From positions 5,994,547-6,058,546 of the forward strand of contig NC_090184.1 in NCBI RefSeq assembly GCF_024679245.1: 64,000 bases of DNA, in the 5' to 3' direction. Of this stretch, positions 35,589 to 48,723 are shown piece after piece. Source of the DNA: Pseudorasbora parva. Taxonomy: Eukaryota; Chordata; Actinopteri; Cypriniformes; Gobionidae. The notes beneath the pieces were generated by a model. It was not told where the DNA came from. It saw only the letters and a program-made list of their open reading frames with translations, and made no database searches. Both the position numbers and the translations under genes were made by a program. Every line of letters starts with the position of its first letter. Position 1 is the first letter of the stretch.

Positions 35589-37560
35589 GATCCAGTTTTG
35601 GAGTTTAATTCACTGATTCAGCGTTCTCGTGTTAGCAGCTCACTGAAAAAGGAAGATTATCTGTGAATAAATTTATGTCTCACGTGACCAGTTTTGCAAC
35701 AGACAAATCACATGGACTGATTTATGATTTTTTAAAAATGATTATTTAGTTGTTTTTGAAGCTTAACTTTTGTACACATAAACCTTGTTTTGTTTCTATA
35801 TGACTAAATGATCCCCCATTTGCATAAATCAAAAGGACTCTTTTGTAGTCTTGATAAGATTTAATTTACTCCATATTTTTCGGATGCAGTTGCCGTCAGC
35901 TGATGATCAAAGCCAACAATAGTTGATCAGTCAAACACAAACCCGCAAGTGTAAAATACAGCACGAGTGCCTCTAGCTGTAATGCAATCGGCAGATCTCA
36001 GAAATAGCAGATTGAAGCCTGATGCAAATATCCTTGCTCTCCGCTGACCCCTCTGTCAGATTCACCAAAGCCAAATGCTTTCTGCAGCGCTCTCCTCTCC
36101 GCCTGAGCACCGTTTTCTCATCCTCTACTGTATGGGCACTTGGCAGGCGAGCGGCGCTCTATCCGTGGGCGACCAGAGATGTTAGCACAGCTGATTTTTC
36201 AGCTCTGCATTTTGCAGTGTGCTGGTGTGAATTACCCTCTCTAGGATGCTTGAATGGTTAATAAGACTTCCATGAATCACATAGCAAACCTGCAAAAACT
36301 CCCCGTTCTTCAGATTGAGAGGTTTTGTCACGGTAGCCAAGCAAATCATATTTGTGTTATATAAAGATAACTAAGCTGTTGTCTTCGCTCTCAGTCGAGG
36401 GAAAGATGGATTGCCGCAGGGTGGATACAAATAGGCAGGAAAATGTTATGATAATAAGTGTAGCTTCATTTTAGGCCTGCACTGGGTATTTTTAAGTCAT
36501 GTCTTAGCAGCTTTAAGGCCTGTAGAGACTTTAGCCTTTAATAACTAGCAGCCATGATGGCGGGGAGGAATATCGATTTTTTTTTTTCTTTTTTTTTTCA
36601 GGGTTTGTATGCATTGTATGTATTTTTGGGTGTTATGTATTGTGTGTGTGGTTGATCTCTGGCCCCTGATTCACACACGCACACACTCTCACTGGAGTGT
36701 TTTCCTCAGGCTGTTCTCTCATCATATGGATATACTTCCCAATCATTCTCACCATTTATTGTATCTTTCTATTTCTTTCTCTTCTTAACTATCTACTATT
36801 GCATTTGTCGGGTGAGAAACATATCAACTTGTTTGTAATGTTTTATCTATATTTGCTTGTTTCTTTAACTAGAGGCAACTTTTTTGACAGGGGTCGGTCT
36901 GCGTTATATAACTAAATGAAGTCAACTTCTCTTCATCGTTTAAGGTTTTATTCATTTGAAGTTCACAGTAAAACGACATTATGCTTTAGTTTAAATCTGC
37001 TGCTTTTAAAATCCCTGGAAATATATATTATAAAAAAATATACATTGTTTAAATTTTTATTGCATTAGAATAATTTATCAATCTTCACATTCCACCAGAC
37101 CAAGCAATGATGTCCTTAATAAAGTTTAATGGTTAGTGTACTTTCCTACCTAGGAGACAAAATTGTCAGTTAGATATTAGAAAATATTAGAAGCATATTT
37201 AAGGTGAAATATTAGATATGTGATGTGTATATAAAATAACAATCAAGGTAGATATCACTGGGGTAATGTGTATCATTGATTTTATTTATTTATTTATTTA
37301 TTTATTTAGAATAGTTTTTTTGGTTTACAATAATTTATGTTAAGACCAGAACATTTATTAAGAAAATACATTAATTTATTAATTTTTGGCTTAATGTACA
37401 ACTACAACTAACCCTAAGTTTACAATAATTTATGTTAAGACCAGAAACATTTATTCATTGTTTGTTTGTTAGGTTTGGGGTGGATTTACAACTAAAAATG
37501 TACAACCAGAAACATTATAAAGAAAGAAAATTTGGTCGATTAATAATGATGTGTATATAC
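35589..37560. other. intron 5 unique sequence
   Basis: Intronic DNA with a T run near 36577-36598 and a (TTTA)n run at 37281-37309. No genes or transposon ends are supported. Confidence 0.45.
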
Positions 37561-38194
37561 ACACAGTCACCTAAAGGATTATTAGGAACACCACACTAAT
37601 ACTGTGTTTGGTCCCCTTTCGCCTTCAGAACTGCCTAATTCTACGTGGCATTGATTCAACAAGGTGCTGAAAGCGTTCTTTAGAAATGTTGGCCCATATT
37701 GATAGGATAGCATCTTACAGTTGATGGAGATTTGTGGGATGCACATCCAGGGCACGAAGCTCCCGTTCCACCCCATCACAAAGTTTCAGTCAGAGTTGCT
37801 CTTCTATCAGCTTGAATCAGTCAGCCCATTCTCCTCTGACCTCTAGCATCAACAAGGCATTTCCGCCCACAGGACTGCCGCATACTGGATGTTTTTCCCT
37901 TTTCACACCATTCTTTGTAAACCCTAGAAATGGTTGTGCATGAAAATCCCAGTAACTGAGCAGATTGTGAAATACTCAGACCGGCCCGTCTGGCACCAAC
38001 AACAATGCCACGCTCAAAATTGCTTAAATCCCCTTTCTTTCCCATTCTGGCATTCAGTTTGGAGTTCAGGAGATTGTCTTGACCAGGACCACACCCCTAA
38101 ATGCATTGAAGCAACTGCCATGTGATTGGTTGATTAGATAATTGCATTAATGAGAAATTGAACAGGTGTTCCTAATAATCCTTTAGGTGAGTGT
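37561..38194 (-). mobile_element. non-autonomous Tc1/mariner element, about 630 bp
   Basis: Ends gtcacctaaaggattattag and the inverse at 38169-38193 (cctaataatcctttaggtga). It has an internal deletion, and a transposase N-terminus remains on the minus strand. Confidence 0.88.
37821..38045 (-). pseudogene. Tc1-like transposase N-terminal remnant
   Basis: Reads MGKKGDLSNFERGIVVGARR, then AGLSISQSAQLLGFSCTTIS (helix-turn-helix) and RVYKEWCEKGKTSSMRQSCG. These are the DNA-binding domain features of fish Tc1-like transposases. The catalytic core is lost to the internal deletion, except for a C-terminal phrase in another frame near 37580-37780. Confidence 0.82.
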
Positions 38195-39597
38195 AGTTAT
38201 GGTTAGTTACAGTTGTAATTTAACCCTAAACTTTAAATAAAAAAATCTTAATTTACTATTTACTTTCTTAATACATTTCTTAATTTACTTTCTTAATAAA
38301 TGTTTCTGGTGTTAACAAATTATTTTAAACTTAGCTTAAGGGTTAATGTACAACTATCAAACAACTACAACTAACCCTATGTTTACAATAATTTGTTAAG
38401 ACCAGACCATTTTTAAGCAGTTTAATTTGTTTCTTTGTTTGTTTTGTTTGTTTATTTGGCATTTTGCTACCACTCAGAATTTGTGTTTTAGTTTTGTTTG
38501 TTTGTCTGTTTGTTTATGACGTTTTGTCTAGCTACTACTCATAATTTGTCTATTTTAGTTTAGTTTTATTTATTTTTTTGTATTTATTTGTATGTTTTTG
38601 TTTGTTGAGGCTATTTTTGGCTGTGTATTAAAGAAGTAATTTGAAAGAAGGCTAGCTCATCTTTAATGAATCCTTCTGTTCTGGGGTCGAGTTTTATTTG
38701 CTCTCAGTGACTGACTCTGCTCTCAATAGCGAGTGAGTTGTTGATTAGCTCCATAAGCTCCGATCCTCTGATGGGCCTGTCAGCTTGTGTCGGCTTCCCT
38801 CTTCGTGCTCTGGTTGAACGTTCCCTGTTTGCTCTCTTCTTGCATTGTTTGCCAGGTTAGGTTAGCATTCTGTCAGCCAACCACATCCTATTGACATCTC
38901 AGATCTGCAATGTAAATGATGTTTTGCAAGTTTAAGATTTTAATTGTGTGGCAACTTTTAAGACTTTGTTGGTTTGTGGCTTGAGGCGGCAATGCGACGT
39001 TCGTTTACACCCATTTAACTCAAACACCCTCCTTTCCTCCTCTCCTCTTCCTCCTCCTCCTCTTCTCCTCTCCAGCCCTGACACCACATGGAGGAACGAG
39101 GGGAATATAAACTGTTATTGTTAAAAATGTTTGTTTGCAAAGAACTTTCATCTTGTACGGCGGCCCACCCTCTTCAGCGTTTTCAACTCCAGCCGGGGAT
39201 GTGCTTTCATGTGCCATCCCTCGACAATTCCAGCCTTTTGTATTCACTGCTCCATTAATATTCACGTCTTTCTCGCTGCTATCCTCAGGCCAGGAGCACA
39301 ATAAAGAAACAACGTCACAAACTTTCCCTCCATACTTCTCATTTGAACAGCAAACGCTCATCGCGTTGATAGGGAGGGGCGTCAGCTGTTGATCTTCTAA
39401 ACGTGGGGGTCATGTCATATCCTGTTCCCAATTATCTTCACTGAGAAGTTTTCTGGATGTCATAGTTATTTATTTTGATTGGTTTGTTGTGTTCGACCGT
39501 AATGATCAATGTAATTTATTTTGATGGTTGTCATTCAGCTATTAGCAATTTATTTATTTTTTCAGCTAATGTATTTTTTATTTTTTTGTCTATGCAG
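38195..39597. other. end of intron 5
   Basis: Intronic DNA with TTTG/TTTA-rich low-complexity stretches (38410-38620). A CT-rich stretch at 39030-39075 gives spurious Arg-rich minus-strand frames. Nothing else recognised. Confidence 0.45.
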
Positions 39598-39638
39598 GTC
39601 AATCAGATTCAGAAGACTGTGATCGACCCTTTGAAAAA
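39598..39638 (+). CDS. bin3: bin3 exon 6 (short BAR exon)
   Basis: A 41-nt exon after acceptor tctatgcag reads VNQIQKTVIDPLK plus two bases of a Lys codon and ends at a consensus donor gtaagt. It joins exon 5 (phase 0) to exon 7 (starts with the third base of Lys). VNQIQKTVI-PLKK is conserved in BIN3 proteins known to me. The exon is short and would be missed by simple ORF calling. Confidence 0.92.
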
Positions 39639-40282
39639 GTAAGTGCTCTTTTTGCATTTTATTGAAAAAATCTCTAGCAGGTTATGTTCCAAAAACTAGT
39701 ATACTGGCTGTTTAAACTGCAGAATAAAGACCAAAACCAAAACTCCATGAGCAAATATAATGCAAGTGAGTAGACTACGAAACTCCAAAAAGCATATACA
39801 GCCATCATGATGGTAATCCGTATGACTTTAGTAGATGTATCAATGTTTTCTAAAGTGGAGCTGTGTGTAAAAATAAATAAATACATAAAAATACACCTTT
39901 TACATTTATTTAACTATAAACCATTGCCGTATGCACATTCACGAGAGGGTCGAGTGTACACTTGACATAAATTGTGGTCGACCTGTTTGTATTTTTTGAT
40001 AGATGATGGCAGAGCATTTATCGGCCAAACAGAAAACCTTATCAACGATGGTGATGATTGAAAAATGTGAAATATTGGCCAATGCAATACTTTGGCCATG
40101 GCAATATATTTGTAGACATAAGCAGAAATACAATAGACCATCACACTTTACAACATACTTTAGTGTAAACTTCAGAAAGTGTGAAAAAGTATTCTAATAA
40201 TATACACTACTGGCCAAAAAAACCTCATCATCATTATAGCATGTTATGCTTCTATTAGGGATTTCATGGTACCGAAAAACCA

Positions 40283-40677
40283 CACTGTAAAAAAAATTTG
40301 TGGGCTTTTGTTGATTTAACTTAAAAAAGTAAGTAACCTGGTTGCCTTAAAATTTTGAGTTTATTGAAATTAAAAATTTGAGTTGATACAATGAAGGAAA
40401 TTTTTTTAATAAATAGAAACTCAAAATATTTTGGTATCTGAACCACATAAAAAAAAATGATAAATCCTGAAAATAGCACTATTTGGCAAGTTTCACTGCA
40501 TCATCAGAAATAAAACACACACAATGACCCAATATGCTTACAAAATCTTTTAATAATATTTTAATAAAGGTTGTCGAATCTCAAAAAAATTTCATTGTTA
40601 TTAACTCAATTTTAATTTCAATGAACTCAATTTTAAGGCAACCAGGTAACTTTTTTTCTAAATAATTTTTTACAGTG
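40283..40677. repeat. CACTGTAAAA MITE, 395 bp
   Basis: Ends cactgtaaaaaaaatttgtg and tttttacagtg are inverse. Inner arms also invert (ggttgccttaaaattttgag versus ctcaattttaaggcaaccag). A partial inverse copy lies 3 kb downstream at 43354-43640. Confidence 0.85.
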
Positions 40678-41943
40678 CAGTAGTCGGTACCAATACCATA
40701 AAAATTGCACGGTACTTGGTACTAATTTCAGTACCACAGCAAAATGTTTTTATTTTTATTTTATTTAACTATTTAAAAAAATTATGAAATGCAATTCAAT
40801 GAGTTTATTATTTATGATGATAATCTTTCTAAGAAAATAATACATAGACAGCTGTATGCTGTTTAAAATTAAACATTGTTTAAAGATCAAGTGAAAAATA
40901 AGCAACCATCTAAACATATTTATCATTATTAGTAGAGTGGTATTATTATTACATATGACGTAGCTGAATCTACTGTACAACAATAGCCGTATATATTTTG
41001 TCAATTTCTTCACGTTACACCAAACTTTTATTTTGACGTGTTGTCGTGAAGAGCTTTGAGTGTCTGTGTTCATGGTATGAGTTTTCTCAAAAAAACCCGT
41101 AAATTCTCATGAAATGATGGTTCATGCGTCCGTGTCCTCCTATAGTGACACCAAGCGGCAACCTCCCGCGATCTCTTGAAGCCAATACGGAAGTAATGTA
41201 AACTGCAATTCCTCAACTGGCCACTAGGGACAGGCTCCAGAAGGGAGCAGAATCTCATTGAGCCCCATGTTAAAATTCTCAACTTTAAAGCAGAAAAAAA
41301 CATGTTTACAGCTTGGTACAAATTGTGGTTTTGGCTTATAAGGCTAATTTTGATCTTCATGACAACTCTGAGGGGGGTGAATTTTTTTTATAACTCATTC
41401 GTTTACGTTATATAAAGCCTTAAGGTTCTGCATAATTAAGGGCGTGGTTACAGGTGGATAGCCATTTATCCGCCGTCTATAGTCATTGCGTCACCTCAGC
41501 TCCGCGCACATCCCGCCTTTTTGCCCATTTTCTGTTATCCGGGAGTGACACGCGTTGACTCGCTCACAAGATGGCAACGCCCAGCTCGCCCCTACTTTAA
41601 AGGGGGGGTGAAATGCTGTTTCATGCATACTGATCTTTTTACACTGTTAAAGACTTGGAATCCCATACTAAACATAGACAAAGTTTCAAAAGTTAAGGTG
41701 GACGTTTGATGGGAGTATTTCTTTGTCAAAAATACTACTTCCGGTTAGTCATAAGTTTCGGCAAGTTTTTTGAGATCATGCGTCCCCTTTGACGTTAACG
41801 GGGGCGGAATTTCCTTGTATGGGCCGTACGGACAATTCTACCGGAAGCGCGTGAGAGAGAGAGGGGGAGAGAGCGAAAGCAACAGCCTACGCCCATCAAA
41901 GCGCTGGCTTGTAGGATGCTAAACAGGTGATGTGCACATAACA

Positions 41944-42195
41944 ATGTCACCAAAAAAGTGCGTTTTTGGTTGCCAGACCAAGACAGTCCTGCACAGATTC
42001 CCCAAAACCCCGCGTTAAGGCAACAGTGGATGTAATTTGCTTTTCCGGATCAGCAACTGAGTTGCGCGAATGTTTATATCTGTTCGCTGCATTTCGGTGC
42101 CGACTGTTTCATAAACAAGGCCCAGCTCGACGCCGGATTTTCCCGATCGCCTAATGCTGAATGATGGAGCAGTCCCAACGTTAGAACCGCAGGCG
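41944..42195 (+). pseudogene. THAP-domain first exon, Kolobok-like copy 1
   Basis: Starts MSPKKCVFGCQTKTVLHRFP, a THAP N-terminus with C6 and C10. A one-base loss near 42010 shifts the frame, and a one-base gain near 42140 restores it. Between these, in the shifted frame, lie ICSLHFGADCF (the Cys-x2-His half) and the end DGAVPTLEPQA (the AVPTIF-like box). The donor gtgagt follows at 42196. Damaged, with the same TAA as copy 2. Confidence 0.82.
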
Positions 42196-42636
42196 GTGAG
42201 TGAGACTGCTTCAAATGTCTGTGTCTATGCTCATCAAGTAGCCCAAACATGATCACGTATAGCTAATTGATCAATGGAGCATGCGATGTGTAGTGCGTGT
42301 ACATTTGTTTAGCTGGCCACTATATGTGTAACTTTATGTTTGTGTATTGTAAAAGCACTCCAAACAACAATACACAAAGAGGGGGGAAATATGTTGAACT
42401 AAATAAGCGCGCTTCTTCATTCAAATGCGCTACTATTCCGTGTCTTTCTATGTAAACACTAACTTAACCTGTCTACACAAACCACGCGTAAACACACAAA
42501 CACACGTGCACAACTGCACTTCCCACATGTACACCTTCAAAGACAAAAATACGACGATATAATTCAAGTATAAATATGTAAATAACACAAGCCGCTAAGC
42601 ATATTATATAGTTAGTGTATAACTTGTACCACATAC

Positions 42637-42739
42637 AGACGTCCTGCTCTAGTCGATTTTGCTGCTGCTCCTGTTCAACTGCAGCCTCTGGGTCTGATTC
42701 CGGATCATAGATGTATGGCTGTATCTGATTAAAAGCCAT
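42637..42739 (-). pseudogene. P2X7-tail-like first exon, Kolobok-like copy 1
   Basis: In reverse: ATG at 42739, MAFNQIQPYIYDPESDPEAA then EQEQQQNRLEQDV, and a donor gtatgt at 42636-42631 that splits the next codon. IQPYxFEPxSD followed by a Glu/Gln-rich helix and RLxQDVS is how many fish proteins with a P2X7 C-terminal (ballast-like) domain begin. The zinc-binding CxCGxC part would be on the next exon, deleted here. The family assignment rests on a short N-terminus, so confidence is moderate. Confidence 0.5.
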
Positions 42740-43353
42740 ATTTTTATTTTGAATAAAGTATTTTTCCCGCTGTTAGGGATGACGCACTCGACTCAACACA
42801 ATAACAGCGGCGCGCACACGTCATTATTTAGCTCCGCTCACACGACACGCCCCCACCCGCTCGGCTTTTTCCGGAAAGACTCGGAACAGCGCATCTTTCT
42901 TATATAATTATTAAAAAAATAAAGACTTTTCGGAGATATGCAGGATGCAATGCTACTCTATAGGTACTCAAGATTGACATGACACTGACTGAAACTGAGT
43001 GTTTCACCCCCCTTTAAGCTTCAGAACGGCTTATCAGAATCCTATGGGTGACGTCACGGACGCTACGTCCATATTTTTTTACAGTCTATGAGTGACACAC
43101 TGCAGTTGGCAGAGACTACAAAGACTGCGTGCGTGCGTGTGTCTGTATGCACGCGTGTGTTGGTGCGTGTGTGTGTGTGCCCATGCATCGGTGCCCATCA
43201 TTCACACAGAACAGCAGAACATGCAGGAGTACTATTTAAATAGTATTTTGCAGTTTAATATTCACAGACACTAATATATATTCGGCTGTAGTCTGGAGCC
43301 CGGCGCTTAGATTAATACGGAAGCGACTGAATTGATAATACAATGAACGTTTG

Positions 43354-43640
43354 TGAGAATCGACAACCTTTATTAAAAAATTGTTAAAAGATTTTGTATG
43401 CATATTGGGTCATTGTGTGCGTTTTATTTGTGATGATGCTATAAATTTAGATATTTTCATGATTTATCTTTTTTTTTTCTTTTTTTTTATGTGGTTCTGA
43501 TACAATAATATTTTGAGTTTATTTTGATTAAACCAATTTCCTTTAGTGTATCAACTCAAGTTTTTAATTTCAATTAACTCAAAATGTTAAGGCAGCTAGG
43601 TTACTTACTTTAAGTTTAACCAACAATATTTTGTACAGTG
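43354..43640 (-). repeat. CACTGTAAAA MITE, partial inverse copy
   Basis: Matches the inverse of 40283-40600, including ttttgtatgcatattgggtc and the end ttgtacagtg. The far end is missing. Confidence 0.8.
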
Positions 43641-43716
43641 TAGTTTCTATCATGTTATATCTTTGGCAACAGTTCTTCTAACCCTAATTGATGGAGTTTT
43701 TCATTTCTTAAAGGTC
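43641..43716. repeat. orphan Tc1 arm fragment
   Basis: tttctatcatgttatatctt then tggcaacagttcttctaacc matches the arms of the element at 16745-17392. Confidence 0.75.
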
Positions 43717-43904
43717 CCAAGGCATGAAATAGAGTTCCTCTAGCCTGAATATTGTCCCCAAGTGGCTAGAAATTTTGATGGGTGTAAACTGAGTTCTGGC
43801 TGTCTTTCTCTGCCTTTGAGAAAATGAGAACTGAGACGAGCTGATCTTATATTTTAGTGTTATGATGTCATACCAGGAATGGTTACCTCCCTTTCCTCCG
43901 CTCA

Positions 43905-44299
43905 GAGGGCTTAACATAATGACGGCCGAGTTGCGTTTGCGTGCTTCTAGTAAACACAGAAACTGGCGAACGGTGGTCTTTCGAATCAGCTCTGACCGCG
44001 ACTCTGAAAGACTTGGAGTTAAGCTTTTCTCTGAGAAAAGAACAAAGAACGGCACTGAAGTCATTCTTAAAAAGGGAAGATGTGTTCGGAGTTTAGCCGA
44101 CCAGATACGGTGAAGGTTTAATCTATCAACGAGCTCCGCTTCACCTTCGTTGCTCTGGTTGGTTGTAGCGTTATCCTATCGCGTGCAGAAGGAGTCAAAG
44201 ACAACCGAAAGACAACCGTTTATCCCGCCCCTCGGATTGAGCTGTCAATGGTGAGTTTCCAGAACAAACATCTTGATGTCCGTCTGATTTGTCAGGCTA
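43905..44299 (+). mobile_element. TAGCCT element, left-truncated copy
   Basis: Aligns with the last 395 bp or so of the 525-bp copies, from ggcttaacataatgacggcc to tgtcaggctag. The left part is replaced by unrelated sequence. A small duplication (gacaaccgaaagacaaccg) is unique to it. Confidence 0.88.
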
Positions 44300-45289
44300 G
44301 CAAAAGTGGGCCTCCACCATGCGCTCAGATTGTTAAAATAGTGCCCAATGTATTATATACATTGGGCTATATATGTATTGTATTCTTTTTTGGTTTGGTC
44401 CAAAAGACCCAAGAGAACTGAACTACAAGTGTGAACACACCCTACAATAGAGAATCTTTTGTCCCTTGTCGCACACAGCTGTCACGTCTGCTCAATTAAA
44501 TTGATTGACATGGAAAAGATACCTTTTATTGTGTGTTGCAGCGTCACATCATGTCTGGTTAGGAAGCAGTGTTAAGTCTAATGAATAAAACGTGTCACAT
44601 GTGAAATTGCTGCTGCTTGTGCTTCTGTTTGTTGCCTGTGTAGGGTGTAGACAGTGAAGCAGCTCAGGATTTAGAGCAGAGCTGTTTTATCTGTCATTGT
44701 ATCAATCTCTTTTTTTTTCATTGGAATGTTGAACATTTAATATTTTCCAAATGAGACATCATCTTCCACTGGACATCTGTCCTGGAATTGATTTTGCTGC
44801 TCACATTAACCGTCCATATACAGTATGTGTGATCGTAAGTTAGTTATGAATGCTGGCTGGAGTTATGTTATTGTCTTTAAACACCTGGAATGAATCTGTG
44901 CATCCTCTGTGGAAAAAAAATCTGTTCTATTTCGGTCGGAACTAATATGTTTATTGCAAAAAAAATAACTACAGCCAGGCTGCTGCAATTAATGAATATG
45001 TCGAAGGTGTGTTAATGACTCTCTTTCAGGTCGCCAGACTTCCTCTCAGCTGCGCGCATTAACAGCGCCCAGCGTTATATGAGAAACGGTCTGACGGCTG
45101 CAGGTCTGTCCTGAATGAAAGAGTGCGTCTGGAGGAAAGTTTATTTGGCTGTCCGCCCCTCCACTCCTCTCTCGCCCCCATGAGTGCTATTCCATGCCTC
45201 CGTCCTCTCGTGGGAGGGGCCGGAACAGGAAGCAGGCCTTAACGAGCGACTAGGAAGAGGAGTGGGTGTGGAGACACTCCTTACAAACG

Positions 45290-45291
<2 letters not shown>
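44300..45291. other. intron 6 unique sequence
   Basis: Includes a GC-richer stretch at 45020-45260 with no repeat or gene recognised. Confidence 0.4.

Positions 45292-45332
<41 letters not shown>
45292..45332. repeat. (TG)n microsatellite
   Basis: About 20 units. Confidence 0.95.
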
Positions 45333-45335
<3 letters not shown>

Positions 45336-45490
45336 AGGATTCTTGGAGTTCTTACTCTACTTTCGTTCCTAAAGGATGTGCTGATTTGTTTTCAATTATG
45401 TAAGAAATAACTATATTTGTTTTTTTTATTACTTAACCATTTACCACAATGAGGTTTGGGTCTCTTTCTGTTCTGGTGAAAGCTGTACAG

Positions 45491-45948
<458 letters not shown>

Positions 45949-45982
<34 letters not shown>
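45949..45982. repeat. (TG)n microsatellite
   Basis: Right flank of the GGGGACA repeat. Confidence 0.95.
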
Positions 45983-45984
<2 letters not shown>

Positions 45985-46082
45985 GTGGAAAAAAGACGGA
46001 GTCAGAGGAAGATGGACAGAAAGTAGTCTCTGGTGGGGTGTGTGTTGTGAAGTCTACATGCAGTTGTGTGTGTGTGTGTGTG

Positions 46083-46694
46083 TTTGGTGGCAGGACGGAA
46101 TGGTTCTCATTTCCGCTGACTGGTGGGTGTGTGGCGGACGTGTGTGTAGGCTCTTACCGTGGCCTCAAGCCCAGAAACACACACTCATGTTCACGCAAAT
46201 ACTATGAGCACAGAAGAGGCTTTAAACAGCGAGCAAACCCTGCACATCATACACACTCTCACACACACACACATGCAAACTTACAGCTGACCAGTTCAAA
46301 ATATGACTCCTCGGAAATGACTGTAGACAAATTCTTGAGTGAATCTCAAAATTATTGAAAAAATATCTAGATAATTTCTCCTCAAAACAAAAACAATTGC
46401 ATTTACTTTGTAAAGATGTTACTGCAGAAAGACATAAAAAAAGTGTTTCTTCAGGTCGGGGTTCACTATTATACTAAAACGTCTTTTTTGTTAAAAAAAC
46501 TATGAACAATCAATCAGATGACAGAAGGTATGGTGTAGATCGTGTGCAACTGGTTTTTCAGCTTTTAATCATGCCGAAAATTTAGAGGACCTAAAAATGA
46601 ATGTATCTAATATGATGCAGTAGGCTTTATAGGGTTACGAGGCATAGAGTGGTTTACAAATGCAAATCTTTTTGATCAGATCAATACAATTATA
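46083..46694. other. intron 6 unique sequence
   Basis: Contains short TG and CA runs (46064-46082, 46249-46272); otherwise nothing recognised. Confidence 0.4.
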
Positions 46695-47451
46695 CACCGA
46701 TCCGTCATAATATTATGACCCCCTTCCTAATATTGTGTTGGTCCCCTTTTTGCTGCCAAAACAGCCCTGACCTGTCGAGGCATGGACTACACTAGACACC
46801 CTGAAGGTGTGCTGTGGTATCTGGCACCAAGATGTTAGCAGCAGATCCTTTTAGTCCTGTAAGTTACGAGGTGGGGCCTCCATGGGTCAGACTTGTTTGT
46901 TCAGCACATCCCACAGATGCCAAGTCAACACCTCAAACTCGTCGTAATGCTCCTTAAACCATTCCTGAAACACCTTGTTTTGTGGCAGGGTGCATTATCC
47001 TGCTGAAAGAGCCACAGCCACCAGGGAACACCGTTTCCATGAAAGGAACGCACACACACATGGCCATCCACGATGTAAAATAAAACATGATTCATCAGAC
47101 CAGGCCACCTGCTTCCATTTCTTCGTGGTCCAGTTCTGATGCTTTATGGCTCTTTGGCAGGGTCAGGGGTCAGCATGGGCACCCTGACTGGTCTACAGCT
47201 ATGCAGTCCCATATGCAACAAACTGTGATGCTCTGTGTATTCTGACACCTTTCTATCAGAACCAGCATTAACTTCTTGATCAATTTGAGCTTCAGCAGCT
47301 CGTCTGTTTGATCGGACCACACGGGCCAGCCTTCGCTCCCCACGTGCATCAGTGAGCCTTGGCCGCCCGGTTCTGCCTAATATATCACACCCACTAACGC
47401 GCTGTGATGAAGAGATAATCAGTGTTATTCACTTCACCTGACAGTAGGTGC
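46695..47451 (-). mobile_element. Tc1-like transposon, internally deleted second copy
   Basis: Left tip caccgatccgtcataatatt after a TA; the body matches 18064-19023 (accctgaaggtgtgctgtgg, aaagagccacagccaccagg). Several internal blocks are missing and the right tip stops at cacttcacctgacagta. Coding is broken throughout. Confidence 0.85.
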
Positions 47452-48168
47452 GTTTACATGGAGCACTGTAATCGGTTTAAAAGTCCAATCCAAATGAAAA
47501 TGCTCCATATAAACACCTTAATTGGAATAAAAATGCCCAAACTGAATGAAATTGTAATCGGTTTGAGAGGGGTGGGATAAACCTTTTCATGAACCGATCA
47601 AACAAAAAATGTAACCATGTAAACGACCTGACCAGATTACTTTTGCGTGTGTGTCCATGATGTGATACACAGTGCGCGCCTTCACCACTGACCGCGTGCC
47701 TCGCTCACACGCTGGATAATGTTGAGAGGAAAGTTAATTTTTCTGAGAGGTAAAATTTTTATTTCAATAGAAGTTATGAAGATAATGTTGGCATAATGAC
47801 ACATCCTCTCATCTTGACAGCGTTTGTCCCAGGCACTTTTTACTTCAACTGCGCCTGACAGAAGAATTTATTTTTTCTGAGATGATTACACTTTACAATA
47901 AATAAATAGCTTTTATAAAACCGTATAAGTCCTGGTGGCCGCTGAGATTTGCTATGGCATCCGTGAATACATTCCACCTGCTGGAAAGGACAGAGTCGAC
48001 ATTTCTAATGCGGCAGACAAACTGCTCTGTGATGATTGCGATTGAAAGTCAGCACATGTAGACTCCAGATCGGTTTAGATAGCGGTTCATGTAAACAGTC
48101 CACTAAATCTTTCAATCAGAATTGTTTTAATCGGAATGAAAAAAAAAAAGTGTGCATGTAAACGTGGC
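47446..48168. repeat. GTGCGTTTACATG MITE A
   Basis: Left end aggtgcgtttacatggagca, right end tgtgcatgtaaacgtggcta, inverse of each other; the interior mentions aatcggtttaaaagtccaat. It abuts MITE B. Confidence 0.75.
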
Positions 48169-48723
48169 TAGTGTGTGCGTTTACATGCACACCAGTAAGC
48201 TGATAACTCAAAAATATCAGCTTATTGAAATAATCAGTTTTCCCCGTTAACATGCAAACCAGTAAACTGGCAATGCAAGTAAACCGTGTTTACATGACTT
48301 TATTAATAAACCAGGTTATTTCCTTGTAGTGATGTCAAAAATAATAATGTCCGTATCTGACTCGAGTTTTTTAAAGGGGGGGTGAAATGCTGTTTCATGC
48401 ATACTGATCTTTTTACACTGTTAAAGACTTGGAATCCCATACTAAACATAGACAAAGTTTCAAAAGTTAAGGTGGACGTTTGATGGGAGTATTTCTTTGT
48501 CAAAAATACTACTTCCGGTTAGTCATAAGTTTCGGCAAGTTTTTTGAGATCATGCGTCCCCTTTGACGTTAACGGGGGCGGAATTTCCTTGTATGGGCCT
48601 TACGGACAATTCTACCGGAAGAGCGTGAGAGAGAGAGAGAGAGAGAGAGAGAGCGAAAGCAACAGGCTACGCCCATCAAAGCGCTGGCTTGTAGGATGCT
48701 AAACAGGTGATGTGCACATAACA

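Larger units (their letters stand above)
41601..43013. mobile_element. Kolobok-like DNA transposon, copy 1 (1413 bp)
   Basis: Inverted ends AGGGGGGGTGAAA and tttcacccccCT are flanked by TTAA on both sides (41597-41600, 43014-43017). TTAA targets, AGGG-type ends and a THAP-domain exon are the hallmarks of the Kolobok superfamily (piggyBac also uses TTAA but has other ends and no THAP). The middle is non-coding, so it is an internally deleted derivative. It retains one first exon near each end, pointing inward. Confidence 0.85.
41085..43089. repeat. dispersed fish repeat hosting a Kolobok-like insertion
   Basis: The left part (aaatgatggttcatgcgtcc, gacaccaagcggcaacctcc) and the right part (cagaatcctatgggtgacgt, catatttttttacagtctat) flank the TTAA insertion. 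Removing the element and one TTAA rejoins cccctactttaagcttcaga, consistent with the intact repeat. Outer limits are approximate. Confidence 0.6.

Noticed and set aside
36022..36261. 79-codon + frame in intron 5
   Set aside because: No similarity recognised and no splice context; chance frame in a GC-richer patch.
39020..39361. 113-codon minus-strand frame
   Set aside because: No recognisable domain, Arg-rich end from a CT tract, no splice or start support.
41601..43013. piggyBac assignment of the TTAA element
   Set aside because: The AGGGG ends and THAP exon fit Kolobok; piggyBac ends are CCC-type and lack THAP.
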